DNA of 64,000 bases from Toxonevra muliebris (Eukaryota > Arthropoda > Insecta > Diptera > Pallopteridae): the NCBI GenBank assembly GCA_963691655.1, contig OY829326.1, positions 101,431,340-101,495,339 on the forward strand, read 5' to 3'. Positions 34,970 to 46,140 of this stretch are shown here, in pieces. The translations under genes and the position numbers were made by a program. The stretch's first letter is position 1, and the number at the start of each line of letters is the position of its first letter. A model generated the notes under the pieces. That model made no database searches and was not told where the DNA came from. It worked only from the letters and a program-made list of their open reading frames with translations.

Positions 34970-35403
34970 TAGTGATAGTTCTTAATCTTTCAATATCCCA
35001 TATAAGCTACTAATATTTGAAATCATAACCCAGAATTATGGATTTGATTCCAAATATCTTCACTGAATAGTGATATTGAAAGAAACTACCACTACCGTTC
35101 TATACACTTATGTTGTTGTTTTTTTCCCATCGTAGCTAGTCTGCATAACAGTTCGTTATTTGAAAGTCTAGTACATGGGAGAGTGTGTGTGTGTGAGAAA
35201 ATGATTCTAGGTGTCATTTTTTCTGAACGGTCCCCATTCGATCAGTTCATGATAGTTTTTTAGGAGACTATGAAAATTAAATCTAGAGGTTAATTTTCAA
35301 AGTCATGACTTAAGTTCATGTTAATTTCGTTATTTGAAGTTATATATAAACAGGTTAATGAACAAATGTAGTCATCACAACAACAATGTATATAGAGACG
35401 GGC

Positions 35404-35452
35404 AAATCAGACGGCCGTTTCGGAATCCGCCACAATTCCTCATCAGTGATCT
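35404..35452 (-). ncRNA. hammerhead ribozyme, array copy 5
   Basis: Identical motif one period further on; no change in core or stems. Confidence 0.85.
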
Positions 35453-35886
35453 TAGTGATAGTTCTTAATCTTTCAATATCCCATATAAGCTACTAATATT
35501 TGAAATCATAACCCAGAATTATGGATTTGATTCCAAATATCTTCACTGAATAGTGATATTGAAAGAAACTACCACTACCGTTCTATACACTTATGTTGTT
35601 GTTTTTTTCCCATCGTAGCTAGTCTGCATAACAGTTCGTTATTTGAAAGTCTAGTACATGGGAGAGTGTGTGTGTGTGAGAAAATGATTCTAGGTGTCAT
35701 TTTTTCTGAACGGTCCCCATTCGATCAGTTCATGATAGTTTTTTAGGAGACTATGAAAATTAAATCTAGAGGTTAATTTTCAAAGTCATGACTTAAGTTC
35801 ATGTTAATTTCGTTATTTGAAGTTATATATAAACAGGTTAATGAACAAATGTAGTCATCACAACAACAATGTATATAGAGACGGGC

Positions 35887-35935
35887 AAATCAGACGGCCG
35901 TTTCGGAATCCGCCACAATTCCTCATCAGTGATCT
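35887..35935 (-). ncRNA. hammerhead ribozyme, array copy 6 (truncated monomer)
   Basis: The ribozyme motif is complete although its monomer ends early at about 36077, where the inverted segment begins. Confidence 0.85.
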
Positions 35936-36114
35936 TAGTGATAGTTCTTAATCTTTCAATATCCCATATAAGCTACTAATATTTGAAATCATAACCCAGA
36001 ATTATGGATTTGATTCCAAATATCTTCACTGAATAGTGATATTGAAAGAAACTACCACTACCGTTCTATACACTTATACACACTCTACTCTTATACACAC
36101 TCTACATACTCTAT

Positions 36115-36440
36115 ACACACTCTCCCATGTACTAGACTTTCAAATAACGAACTGTTATGCAGACTAGCTACGATGGGAAAAAAACAACAACATAAGTGTA
36201 TAGAACGGTAGTGGTAGTTTCTTTCAATATCACTATTCAGTGAAGATATTTGGAATCAAATCCGTAATTCTGGGTTATGATTTCAAATATTAGTAGCTTA
36301 TATAGGATATTGAAAGATTAAGAACTATCACTAAGATCACTGATGAGGAATTGTGGCGGATTCCGAAACGGCCGTCTGATTTGCCCGTCTCTATATACAT
36401 TGTTGTTGTGATGACTACATTTGTTCATTAACCTGTTTAT
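36115..36440 (+). repeat. inverted partial monomer ending the ribozyme array
   Basis: Reverse complement of about 326 bp of the monomer, from CACACTCTCCCATGTACTAG to GTTCATTAACCTGTTTAT, followed by the 13-bp target duplication. At least two substitutions separate it from the direct copies (CCGTAATTC against CCATAATTC; TATAGGATATTG against TATGGGATATTG). It creates a head-to-head palindrome with copy 6. Confidence 0.85.
36334..36382 (+). ncRNA. hammerhead ribozyme, inverted copy 7
   Basis: Plus-strand motif with positions: stem I 36334-36339 and 36377-36382; CTGATGA 36340-36346; stem II 36347-36351 with 36360-36364; GAA 36365-36367; stem III 36368-36375; C at 36376, after which cutting is predicted. 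No core change. Confidence 0.85.
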
Positions 36441-36453
36441 AAAATGTTAAATT

Positions 36454-38511
36454 GTTTTATGTTGCCTGCAACCTTGCCAAATGTTGCCATTTTCGTGCAA
36501 GAAAAGAATATAAAAATGCTACCCTGTTATGCTTAAACTCCAAATATGTATTTATAAAAAATACCAACAACGTATCCTTAAAATCTGTTTGCCAAACACA
36601 ATTACAAACAGCAAGATGTCGTCAGGTTTCGGAACGGTTCTAGAACGCTCAAGGGACCCACAGGATGCACGAAAGACCATTTTTCAAAGAAAAGATTGAA
36701 AAAAGCAGTAAAATAATCTAGCAGATTATAGAATAAACTAAGTTTTTCACAAATGTAAGTAACTTGTCTGATTTACGTGGGGCGATAGTTGGAAAAACTA
36801 GATATTATTGAGAATGTTGATGTTGTTAAATTTGAGTATTTGCCTCATCTGTCAGATGGATTAAATTTAAAACAACAACAACAACAGATTGGTTGAAAGT
36901 TTTTAATTTAAAATTCATACAAGTTCATCCTTCCTACAAAAACACAATCGAAAGGACAACATCAACAAACAAAACAAACTTGCTCTTTGACTTTCTTGTT
37001 CTCGTAATATCCTTCCTTTTCAACTAATACTCTCTCATTTAAGTACAATTGTACTTTGTAATAAATAAATTATGTGCTTTTGGCTACTCGGCTGCGTTTA
37101 CGAGTTACGCACCGATGATTTCTCTCACGTTTTTTTTTTTTTTTTGGTTAAACGTTATTGCAATGGAGAACAAAGAACAGATGAGTAATATTAATAAAAT
37201 GTAAAAGTGTAAATAGTGCTTAAAAATTTACAGTGACTCACAGAACCGATCACATAAAGAAGCATTTTTGGGCCACGAAAAATAGCCAAAAATTTAACAG
37301 GAACAGATGAACAGAAAATGAAATGCAAATTTTTGAAATCCGATAACATCTTTAGGTTCCAAAAGAATTCTGAAAGCCACGAAATTTCGACCATAAATTC
37401 AGATTTTTTAAAATTTTTTGGGCAACAATTTTTACAAACAATGCAAAAAAAAAAAGTTTCTAAATCGGATAAGTAATTTTCAAATTTTAGTTTTCTAAGT
37501 AGTGATTCATATTTTCTAAGCATAAGAATCACAACCTCATTTCTAGTTTTTTCACATCAGAACTCTGAAAAATTTAGAAAATATCCTTTAGTATCCTATT
37601 TTCACAAATGTATTCAGCATTAACAGATTCTTTCTACAACTTTAAAGGTAACATACTTAAATAAAAATCTTCACCGAAAAATTTGGGGCCTACCACCTTC
37701 CCAACGGAGTCTACATAATTAACAAAAAAAAAAACATGTATAATTTAATATATTAAAATAAATTACAATATAAAAATATCAAAAAAAGTAACCCGAAAAA
37801 AAGTAAAAACAGAGTAGTTATCCTTATAAATAGAGTGACCAACTTTACCGATTTTACCGAGTGATTTCAATAACAAAATTCTGATTTTAGGTTAAACAAA
37901 TTACACAATCAGCCCTTTTCTAAATAATGCCATAATGAGACGCCCGGAAAAATATGTTCCTTTTCTTTCTTTTTCTATAGGAATACGAAGGAAAGAAACA
38001 AATTCTCCCGGGAGTTTCATTATTATTTATAATAGGGCTGAGTAAAAGAAAAACTTTATGTTTTTTCTAGGTCTAGGGACGCGTGGTTGGTGGATTTGAT
38101 AGGGGTTTTTTCCGCTACAAAATTATGTGTACATGAAATTGCTCAAAATAATATTTTTTTAGTTTTTTGTTTATTATTATCAACCAATGTTTCATTCACT
38201 ATATTCGTAGCACCGTGCGACAACACTTTTAACACATGAGAAAATCCATAACATACAAAACTAGAGGCCAAATATTATGAAACTGCATACTCAGATTTTC
38301 CTAAAACATTAGAATTATTTTTACAAATGACTTTGAAAAAATAAAGAGAGTAATCTTTTCAATTTACAACATTTCTTTTATATTACGCAAATATTATTTT
38401 TCAATTATATATTCATAAAAAATTTAAATTTTAAAAATAGCTTGAAGTCTTAAGTATCTATAGATTTAATAAATTTTATCGTACATACATTTTTTAAATA
38501 CAGAAAATAAA
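36454..38511. other. intronic DNA, no gene recognised
   Basis: AT-rich sequence. The minus-strand frame 37191-37532 (113 codons, Phe/Cys/Lys-rich) has no recognised similarity. A short segment near 37950-38010 carries CTATAGGAATACGAAGGAAA, also seen diverged near 2000. Confidence 0.35.
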
Positions 38512-38769
38512 AGACTCTCACAAACCAGCACTTGGACGGTCAAAACAATAGTAGTGCTTGTTATAAAAATAAGGAAAAGAACATTATTTTGGAAAAAGCT
38601 TTAATATTTCTATTAAGTAATCTTGGCTATACCACTGATACATCATCGGAGCATTGGTTAAGTAAGCCTCAGCAACTCCTTAAAAGACTCGTTTGTTATT
38701 TTTTCATCCTTGGAGCTTACAGACTTTAAAAAAATGTACACATGATTGTGAAAACAACTTTTTCTATGT

Positions 38770-39110
38770 CATTCTTAATGCTTTCCATCAAGTTCAGATC
38801 GGCAGACTGAACCGTCAACTTCCGGACACTGATTTTATTATGAAAGAGTAAATTTTTTCTATTTTATCTTTTACTTTGAGCATCATTATTGCAGTCAGAT
38901 ATCTTTTAAGAAGCATATACCACTTATAAGACTGTTACCTTGATGGCCAAATACTTCTTAGTATCCATGTCTCCCTAGATCCAAAGAATAGGACCAATAT
39001 TGCTGTAAGAGCTGATGTCATAAATGCTAATTTTTGAACTGATGAACCTAACAGTCTTAGAACAAATTGAGGATTATGTTCAGCAAATTTTTGGTCTTTG
39101 AATATATTAT
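38770..39110 (-). pseudogene. Tc1-like transposase relic (minus)
   Basis: Minus-strand frames carry GPILWIKGDMDTKKYLAIKV, similar to the GPIHxIxGIMDxxxYxxIL block after VWGCFS in Tc1-like transposases. Further on comes VQSADLNLMESIKNDIEK, a decayed form of the WPSQSPDLNPIENLWxDVEK block. Several frameshifts and stops are present and the central catalytic Asp block is not recognisable. Confidence 0.5.
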
Positions 39111-39704
39111 CTGAAACCATATGAAGTCAGTAATACCTTCTTGTATTCATCTGCTCACAAAAACTACACAATTAGCCTTCCAAATATCCACTACAATATA
39201 TTACAATTCCATCAGGATAACGTTATTCGAAGTAGAATTAAATCTGCAAAAACTCATTCCTTCAACAAAATCGGTGTTGTAAAGCGGCCCACTCAAAAGG
39301 CAAAATTTTTTAAAACATTGGATAACATAGAAAATTATATTTTCAGAAACATATCAACCATTTTGCAGGGACTGTAAACTCCAGTAATGACAAAATGGCA
39401 GACGACACTTGTAAGGAGATGCGCAAGTCTAGTTGACTATAAGTCCCGGCTATGTATTGATATTTTAGCTAAAAATTAACACACTAATAAGCTTTGAGAT
39501 TCCTTAATAGAAACATTAACGTTTTTGCAAAAATAGTGTTCTTATCCTTATTTCCATATAAAGCACTACTAATTTTTGACCGTCCAAATCATGGCATGTG
39601 AGAGTTTTTTGTTTTTTGTATTTTTTTAAGTACTTTTAATATAAAAAGGATATTATGCATTAGATACTGAAGGCTTCAAGCTGCTCTTTGAATTTGTCTA
39701 AATT

Positions 39705-40420
39705 ATAAAAAGGGAGCATGACGTTATTGAGTATGCCATTATATCCTCAATGCGGTGGATAGCACATACACCGTAGTAGAAGAAAAGATTATATTTCGCT
39801 AAACAGCACCTGGATTGGCTAGAACACAAATGGCGCAATATTCTTTGGTCGGATGAACTACCGGTCAATTTATTTAACACTGATCGTGGAACACATTTTA
39901 TACGACAATCTTTAAATACAGCTCACCATAATTAATATACCATAAAAGCAGTCAAGCACCAAGGAGGATATATCATGGCATGGGTATGTTTCTCCTACTA
40001 TGGTGTAGGTGCTATTCACCGTATTGGAGGTATAATAAGAGCAGATGACTATGTTGGTATACTAAATAACGAGATGCTTCTCTTTGTGGAGCAAAACATG
40101 CCACTTCGATGGGTGTTTCAGCAAGATAATGATCCGAAATGCTCATCGAAGTGTGCTAAACAATGGTTTGAAGAGAAACACCTCAATCTTTCATGCTGGC
40201 GTTCCAGCATGGCGTTCAATCACCAGACCTCAAAGTGATAGACAATGTACGGTTGGAAGTGAAAGTAGCCTTAAGAGGTAAGAACCCATTAAACATTAAT
40301 CAGCTTTAGTTATTTGTAAAGGGTCTATGGGAAGTTATACCGGTAAGCACGTGCCAGAAACTGCTTGATTCTATGCTGCGGCATTTTTTGGCTGTAATCA
40401 GCAATAAAGGATATTAAACA
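39705..40420 (+). pseudogene. Tc1-like (DD34E) transposase relic (plus)
   Basis: Frames read KQHLDWLEHKWRNILWSDEL (first Asp block), TDRGTHFIRQSLNTAHH, VKHQGGYIMAWVCFSYYGVG, GAIHRIGGII, EQNMPLRWVFQQDNDPKCSS (second Asp), a frameshifted PAW(R)SITRPQS/SPDLKVIDNV (third block, with Asp where Glu is usual), then CQKLLDSMLRHFLAVISNKG at the C-terminus. The order is that of Tc1 elements. Stops and frameshifts make it non-functional. Confidence 0.8.
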
Positions 40421-40583
40421 TAATATTATAGTAATAATACAATAGTTTATCATATCCTTAAATGAAATCTTTAACTTTTTCTTTATATTAAATCATTTTC
40501 AGTTTATATTCCACTGAAGTTTATGTGCTGTCCTTATTATTTTACACACATAATGTAAGCAGTATTTGAAATGATTAATCAAT

Positions 40584-40585
<2 letters not shown>

Positions 40586-40641
<56 letters not shown>
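40586..40641. repeat. (TA)n microsatellite
   Basis: About 27 TA units in a row next to the inner edge of a Tc1-like terminal repeat. TA is also the Tc1 target, so the tract could have grown from a target site. Confidence 0.9.
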
Positions 40642-40642
<1 letters not shown>

Positions 40643-40775
40643 CCAAGATTACTTAATAGAAATATTAAAGCTTTTTCCAAAATAATGTTCTTTTCCTTAT
40701 TTTTGTAACAAGCACTACTATTGTTTTGACCGTCCAAGTGCTGGTTTGTGAGAGTTTTTTATTATATATATATAT

Positions 40776-42000
40776 GGGACATTCTCTGTCAATGGGAGAC
40801 CCCCCCCCCTCCCCCCATGTCCGAAATTGGTTAAGGTATTTTAGGGCATGTTTGGACTCAAATGAAAGCATATTATCTATAGTTTCGAATGCAACAAGGC
40901 CTTTTTTGATTTTGCATGATGGCGGACCAATATGGCGGCTGCAAGCCTATCACCTCACCATAAAATAATAGTTTTATCAAGCGTACGTTTACCCAAGTCA
41001 TCATAAAAAAAACAGATAAAGTTTTTTTTGGTATATATTTTTTTTCGATGAATATGACTCCAATATTTTTCACGGGGAATGTTACGTGTTGTCCTTAACC
41101 TCAAAAAGGTCCAAAAAGGCTGTTTCTCGGGTCTTACGCTTACCCAAGTCATCAAAAAACGACGGGAAAAGCCTATATTTGTGTAATTTCAGTTGATGAA
41201 CATGAATCTAATATTATTTTCTACAGGAAATGTTATATGTCGTCCCTAACCTCAAAAAATTAAGAAATTAAAAATTCCAAAAAAGTGTTTTTCGTGTCTC
41301 ACGTGTCCCAAGTCATTAGAAAACTTCCCAAAGGACTTATTTTTCAATTTTCATTCCTTCACTTGACTGTAAGATACTTTTAGCGTTACCCAGAAACAAC
41401 GACGAGAACTTAGTAAGTCTCTGTTTTCTTTGCGGTGCTTTATTAGAGTGAAAACAAAATTAATAATGAAGAATAAGTTTTTTGGGAAGTTTTCTGGTGA
41501 TTTGGGACACGTGAGACACGAAAAAAAGTTTTTTGGGATTTTTCATTTTTTGAGGTTAGGGACGACACATAACATTTCCTGTAGAAAATAATATTAGATT
41601 CATGTTCATCAACTGAAATTACACAAATATAGGCTTTTCCCGTCGTTTTTTGATGACTTGGATAAGCGTAAGACCCGAAAAACAGCCTTTTTGGACCTTT
41701 TTTGAGGTTAGAGACAACACGTAACATTCCCCGTGAAAAACAATATTGGATTCATATATTCATCGAAACAAAAAAATATACCAAAAAAAACTTTATCTGT
41801 TTTTTTATGATGACTTGGGTAAACGTACGCTTGATAAAACTATTATTTAAAGGTGAGGTGGTAGACTTGCAGCCGCCATATTGGTCCGCCATCATGCAAA
41901 ATCAAGAAAGGCTTGTTGCATTCGAAACTAGATACCTAAAATACCTTAACCAATTTTGGACAGGGGGGGAGGGGGGTCTCCCATTGACAGAGAATGTCCC
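40776..42000. mobile_element. 1.2-kb foldback element with arms of over 500 bp
   Basis: Left end GGGACATTCTCTGTCAATGG and right end is its exact complement. Inverse matches continue through almost the whole length: the C-run/G-run, TGGCGGACCAATATGGCGG against CCGCCATATTGGTCCGCCA, CGTTTACCCAAGTCATCAT, GACGGGAAAAGCCTATATTT and CACGTGTCCCAAGTCAT. The arms are about 41330 inward and 41450 inward with a short centre. Flanks are TA-rich. No transposase. All the frames in both arms are mirror shadows. Confidence 0.85.
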
Positions 42001-44650
42001 ATATATATAATATTTTTTTATTTAGGTAGCTTTGAAAGTTAAACTGCTCACTGTCCCTATTATTTTTCACATCACTGTATATAAAAATATGCTTGAAAAA
42101 AAAATGCATCACTATTCAGAACTTTATTCTATGTCGCACTATGTAATTGTTCTTAATATACTATACTAGCACAAAGATATATAAATATTTATTATAAGAA
42201 ACTTACACAGCCCACACAATATAAGCAGCTTTGGAGAAAAATCCCATTTTGATAGTTGTGATATAGTATAGCACCGGAAACTATTTGAAAGATAATATAA
42301 CAAATAGAAGAATGCTCAAGCAAACGACTAAAATTCACACGCAAATTGCTGAAATAGCACTTCACAATAACAGCAAACGAAGGAGTAGAAGCAGGAGCAA
42401 AGGCAGCAATAAATGGATGAATGTATCTCAAGAGCATTCTAAGAGGGCGGCGGAGGCAGTAGCAACAGCAACAGCAGCAGCAGTAATAGTGATAACGAGT
42501 GAGCAGTTACAGTTAGCAATATCCAATGACAAAATAATACAAACAAATCAAACAAAAACGTCTTAGCATAAATCACAATATGCAATGAGGCTCGGCGGAC
42601 GAAGGCAGTGGCAATGGCAGCGCGTATATCGTTAGCTGCGGGTGCAGATAAAAACGTTGAAATGAATGCGCCGCGAAATATTTGATTTGATTTATAATAA
42701 AAAGCACAAATACGAAACAGAAAATGTTAAACCGCAAGCACTAAATACGTAGTATTTATTTGTTACTTTTTTTTTTTTTAGATATGCCAATTGGTGATTT
42801 TCTTTTAAAGACGAAGAATGATAACAAGCATGTAGTGACTGCGTTGTAGAAGCACACGGGGTGGAAGTTGAAATAACACTGAAGGTTTTTATTTTGTGAT
42901 ACTGCGTAGAAAAAAATTATAAGCGCAGAAATTGTTATCATCCTTTGTTGTTATTCCTTTTAACTAAGGAAATGTTTATTGCAGCTATCGACGCAACACG
43001 TCAAAGTCTTGATTTTCTTCATTCAATTGCACAAATAAAACTGATCGCAAAATCATATAATTTTTCAATTAAATAAAGAATTTTTTTTTCGTAAATAATT
43101 TCTTAGACTTACTCACTCACTTAAAAAAAAAAAAGAAAAAAACGCATACACGCAAATGTTCTACAAATTTCACATTAATCGCTCAAAAAAGTCAATTGTG
43201 AAATTGTGAAAATTCAATGGCATCAAAAGGCAGAACAGAACGCACCAATCATGTCATCATCAGCATTGATGATGATCACCATCGATTTGATCACTGGACG
43301 CGTTCAATTCTTATTTTATTTACAACATCCAGCACGACGCCGGGCGATTTCTGTTTTAATTAAATTGTTCAATTTTTAGCTCAGTTATTGTTGGTTGATG
43401 CGATACGCTGCGATGTCAAGCAAACTTTAAATTCAATTTATTTTTTGTCGTATTCTTTTAAAAGAATTTTATGAGAGAGTTTCGTATCTCATTCATGAAA
43501 ATCGATGTACTTACAACGTCTGCTAGTACGGCTCAACATTTTGGTGTGTCACCAAAAAAAAAAAAAAAATATATATAACTCGTAAATTTGTTTTTATTTT
43601 GTTATATTGCGCTGCTGATGTTGTGGTGGGTGTTGATGTTGCAATCAATTTGAACCCAATCAATATTTATAAGCATTATCATGAAATTTGTTGATACTGA
43701 TAATAAACTTTCAAAGGTCTACAATTTATTTTGAATATTCATCAAAATTTGTTTGTTACAGTAATGGATTTGGTTTTTTTGCACGTGTTGGTTTGTATAG
43801 TTTTTAGTTTCCCCTATTATTTAAAATAAATTGTTTTCATACTAATAGGTAGCTATAGAATTATTGAATCACCGTACTAACGCGGCATTCTTTTATGACA
43901 AATTTACCAGCACGTTCTTAAACTTACACTTGTTGAAATAATGCGTTGTACTTGTGTGTATTTTGTAATATTTTGAAATAGTAATTGAAATTCATTTTTA
44001 GTATTTCGAGGAAGCAGAATTTATTTCCATTTTTTGCCTTTTCACAAAAATACAAACTACTTGTTCAAAAAATAATATATTTGTTTTCTGAGTAATATTA
44101 ACTATAAAGCAGAAGCTAAGAATTCAAAAGTCGAAGTTAGTGTAAGCCATTAATACTCAACAATATTTACAAAAAAAAGCAATGTGAAACTTTGACATTT
44201 TTTAGAGTGAAACGAAATTAAAACTTAATTTAGCGCATGGATTTTTGTGATAAAGAGTTTACACCATGCAACCCTCTCGTTCGAGCGTTCGTTCATAAAG
44301 TTTTCATGCAATCAATATAGAAATCTATGGAGTGCCCGATTTAAATCAAAATTTATATGCCTGGATTTTTCGAACTGAAACCCCAATATTTGGCAATCAT
44401 TTTATTGAAAAAAAATACTTCTGTAAAACAAAGTGAGTTCAGATATAATTCAGATATAGAAGGGAGTTAGCGCGAAGTTAAAAAAAAAAGCAATGTCGAA
44501 GTTAGTGCTTCCACATAGAAAATATGCTTTCTGAAACTTTTTCAAAAAGGTGTACATAAAAGAGCTTTAAAAGAATGCATTCAATTTAATTGCAATACTT
44601 TGAAGTTACAGTACCAGAATAAAAAATCTAGTTAGAAACCTTTTTTGGAG
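42001..44650. other. intronic DNA with a less AT-rich block at 42340-42660
   Basis: 42340-42660 has GC-richer sequence with CAG/GCA runs (GCAGTAGCAACAGCAACAGC) and no TE hallmark. It could be retained functional intronic sequence such as an enhancer or alternative 5' exon, but nothing proves it. The frame 42285-42566 is built from these triplets and is not called. The rest is AT-rich without features. Confidence 0.3.
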
Positions 44651-46140
44651 TTGCTGATTGGTTATTCATTTAGAAAAGTCTTTTTAGAAGTCAAGGGAAT
44701 TCAATCTTTTTTTGATGTCATGAGAATGCAAATCTCATAACTTCAAAATCTAACTGCTTTGAAGTCACTTGGAGTCATTTGAAGCCACTTGAATATACTT
44801 GGAGTCATTTGAAGTGGCATGCAGTCACTTGGAGTCAACTGGGGTCAATTGGGATTTTGAAGTCAATTGGACTCACTTGAAGTCAATTGGAGTTAGCCCA
44901 GTAATTTATGATTTGGACGAAGTAAAGGTTTATTTATGCAATTGATAACTTAATTTGACTGCAAGTGACACCAATTGATTTCAAGTGACGCCAATTGACT
45001 TCAAGTGAGTCCTCTGAATTTTTAAAAAATCGGAAAAACAAAATTTGAAGCCTTAATGCTTTCTAATAGTTTCATAAGTATGAAAAATACCTTTATTGCA
45101 GTCTTAAAATTGTAAAACAATTTTCTCGACTCTTGAAGTGATTGCTTGCACATAGAAAATATGAGTTTTAAAACTTCAAATGCGTTTTCCTCGAATTACC
45201 GTTTTTCAAATCGGTATATATAGCAGAGCAGTAAAAGAATGTATTCAATTTAATTGCAATACCTTGAAGTTACAGTGCCAGAATAAAGCCAGTTAGAAGC
45301 CTTTTTTAGAGTTGCTGATTTATTATTCATTTAGAAGCCTTTTTAGGAGTCAAGAGAATGCAATCTTTTTTTGAAGTCATGAAGTCTTATAACTTCAAAA
45401 TCATGACAGCTTTAAAGTCACTTGGAGTTACTTGAAGCCACTTAAACATACTTGGAGTCAGTTGAAGTGCTATGCAATCAGTTGCAGTCAACTGGGGTTA
45501 ATTGGGAATTTGAAGTCAATTGGAGTCACTTAAAGTCAGTTGGAGTGTTGGGAGTTTGAAATCAATTGGAGTCACTTGAAGTCAGTTGGAGTGTTAATTG
45601 GGGATTTGAAGTCAATTGGAGTTAGCTCAATTAATAAAATAGGATTAATTGGTTAAAAAGTGGAAATATTAAATAACATATATTAAAATTGAATTCACAT
45701 TCCATTTGACTTCAAGTGACTCCAATTAAGTTCAAGTGACTCCAATTGACTTCAAGTGACTCCAATTGACTTCAAAACGAATTCACTTGGAGTGACTTCA
45801 AGTGATTCCAATTGACTTTAAGTCCCCAAATAACTTTAAATAACTCCAAATCCTAATTGACTCTATAAGACTTCAAGTGACTCCAATTGACTTCAAATCC
45901 CAATTGACTCTAAGAGACTTCAAGTGACTCTAAGTGACTTCGAATTCCTATTGACTCCAATTAGCTTTAAGTGACTTCCATTGACTTCAGTTGACTCCAA
46001 GTGACCAGTCATGATTTTTAAGTCATAAGATTTACATTCCCCTGACTCCAAAAAAAAATTGCATTCCCTTGACTTCTACAAAGACTTTTCTAAATGAATA
46101 ACCGATCGGCGACTCCAAAGAAGACTTCTAACCACATTCT
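44650..46140. repeat. (AGTCACTTGG / AGTCAATTGG)n element, palindromic
   Basis: Three related modules each begin TTATTCATTTAGAA, then AAGTC...GAATGCAATCTTTTTTTGA, and run into strings of GAAGTCACTTGGAGTCAATT units (from about 44650, from about 45310, and inverted at 45690-46120 as CTTCAAGTGACTCCAATTGA). The middle at about 45640-45690 is the symmetry point. Another copy lies at 59200-59530. The unit is close to 10-12 bp and varied. Both ends of the family look conserved, so this seems to be a mobile family with an internal minisatellite. Confidence 0.7.

Larger units (their letters stand above)
33316..36440 (-). repeat. hammerhead-ribozyme tandem array (retrozyme-like), 483-bp monomers
   Basis: The word TTCATGATAGTTTTTTAGGA recurs at 33314, 33797, 34280, 34763, 35246 and 35729, an exact 483-bp period. 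There are five complete monomers and a sixth cut at about 36077. A 40-bp ACACTCTA-rich junction and an inverted partial monomer (36115-36440) follow. Direct copies look identical by eye. The 13-bp sequence AAAATGTTAAATT lies at both outer edges (33303-33315, 36441-36453), so the whole block entered as a unit. Each monomer holds one hammerhead on the minus strand. There is no protein frame. Self-cleavage of the transcript would release 483-nt monomers. Confidence 0.9.
38512..40757. mobile_element. compound Tc1-like insertion with three related ends
   Basis: An arm of about 120 bp at 38512-38632 (ACTCTCACAAACCAGCACTT...) is matched in inverse at 40640-40757 and, with more change, at 39490-39606. 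Between the first two inverse ends lies a minus-strand Tc1-like relic, and between the second and third a plus-strand Tc1-like relic. This is best read as two related Tc1-like elements, one next to or inside the other. A (TA)n tract lies just inside the right arm. Confidence 0.7.

Noticed and set aside
33316..36440. Regularly spaced repeats resembling a CRISPR array
   Set aside because: Repeat units are 483 bp with no unique spacers, the genome is animal, and the ribozyme/TSD reading explains the structure.
40726..42010. Several frames of 66-102 codons on both strands
   Set aside because: All are mirror-image readings of the foldback arms.
42285..42566. 93-codon Ala/Ser/Arg-rich frame
   Set aside because: Built from CAG/GCA repeats; no conserved domain or splice context.
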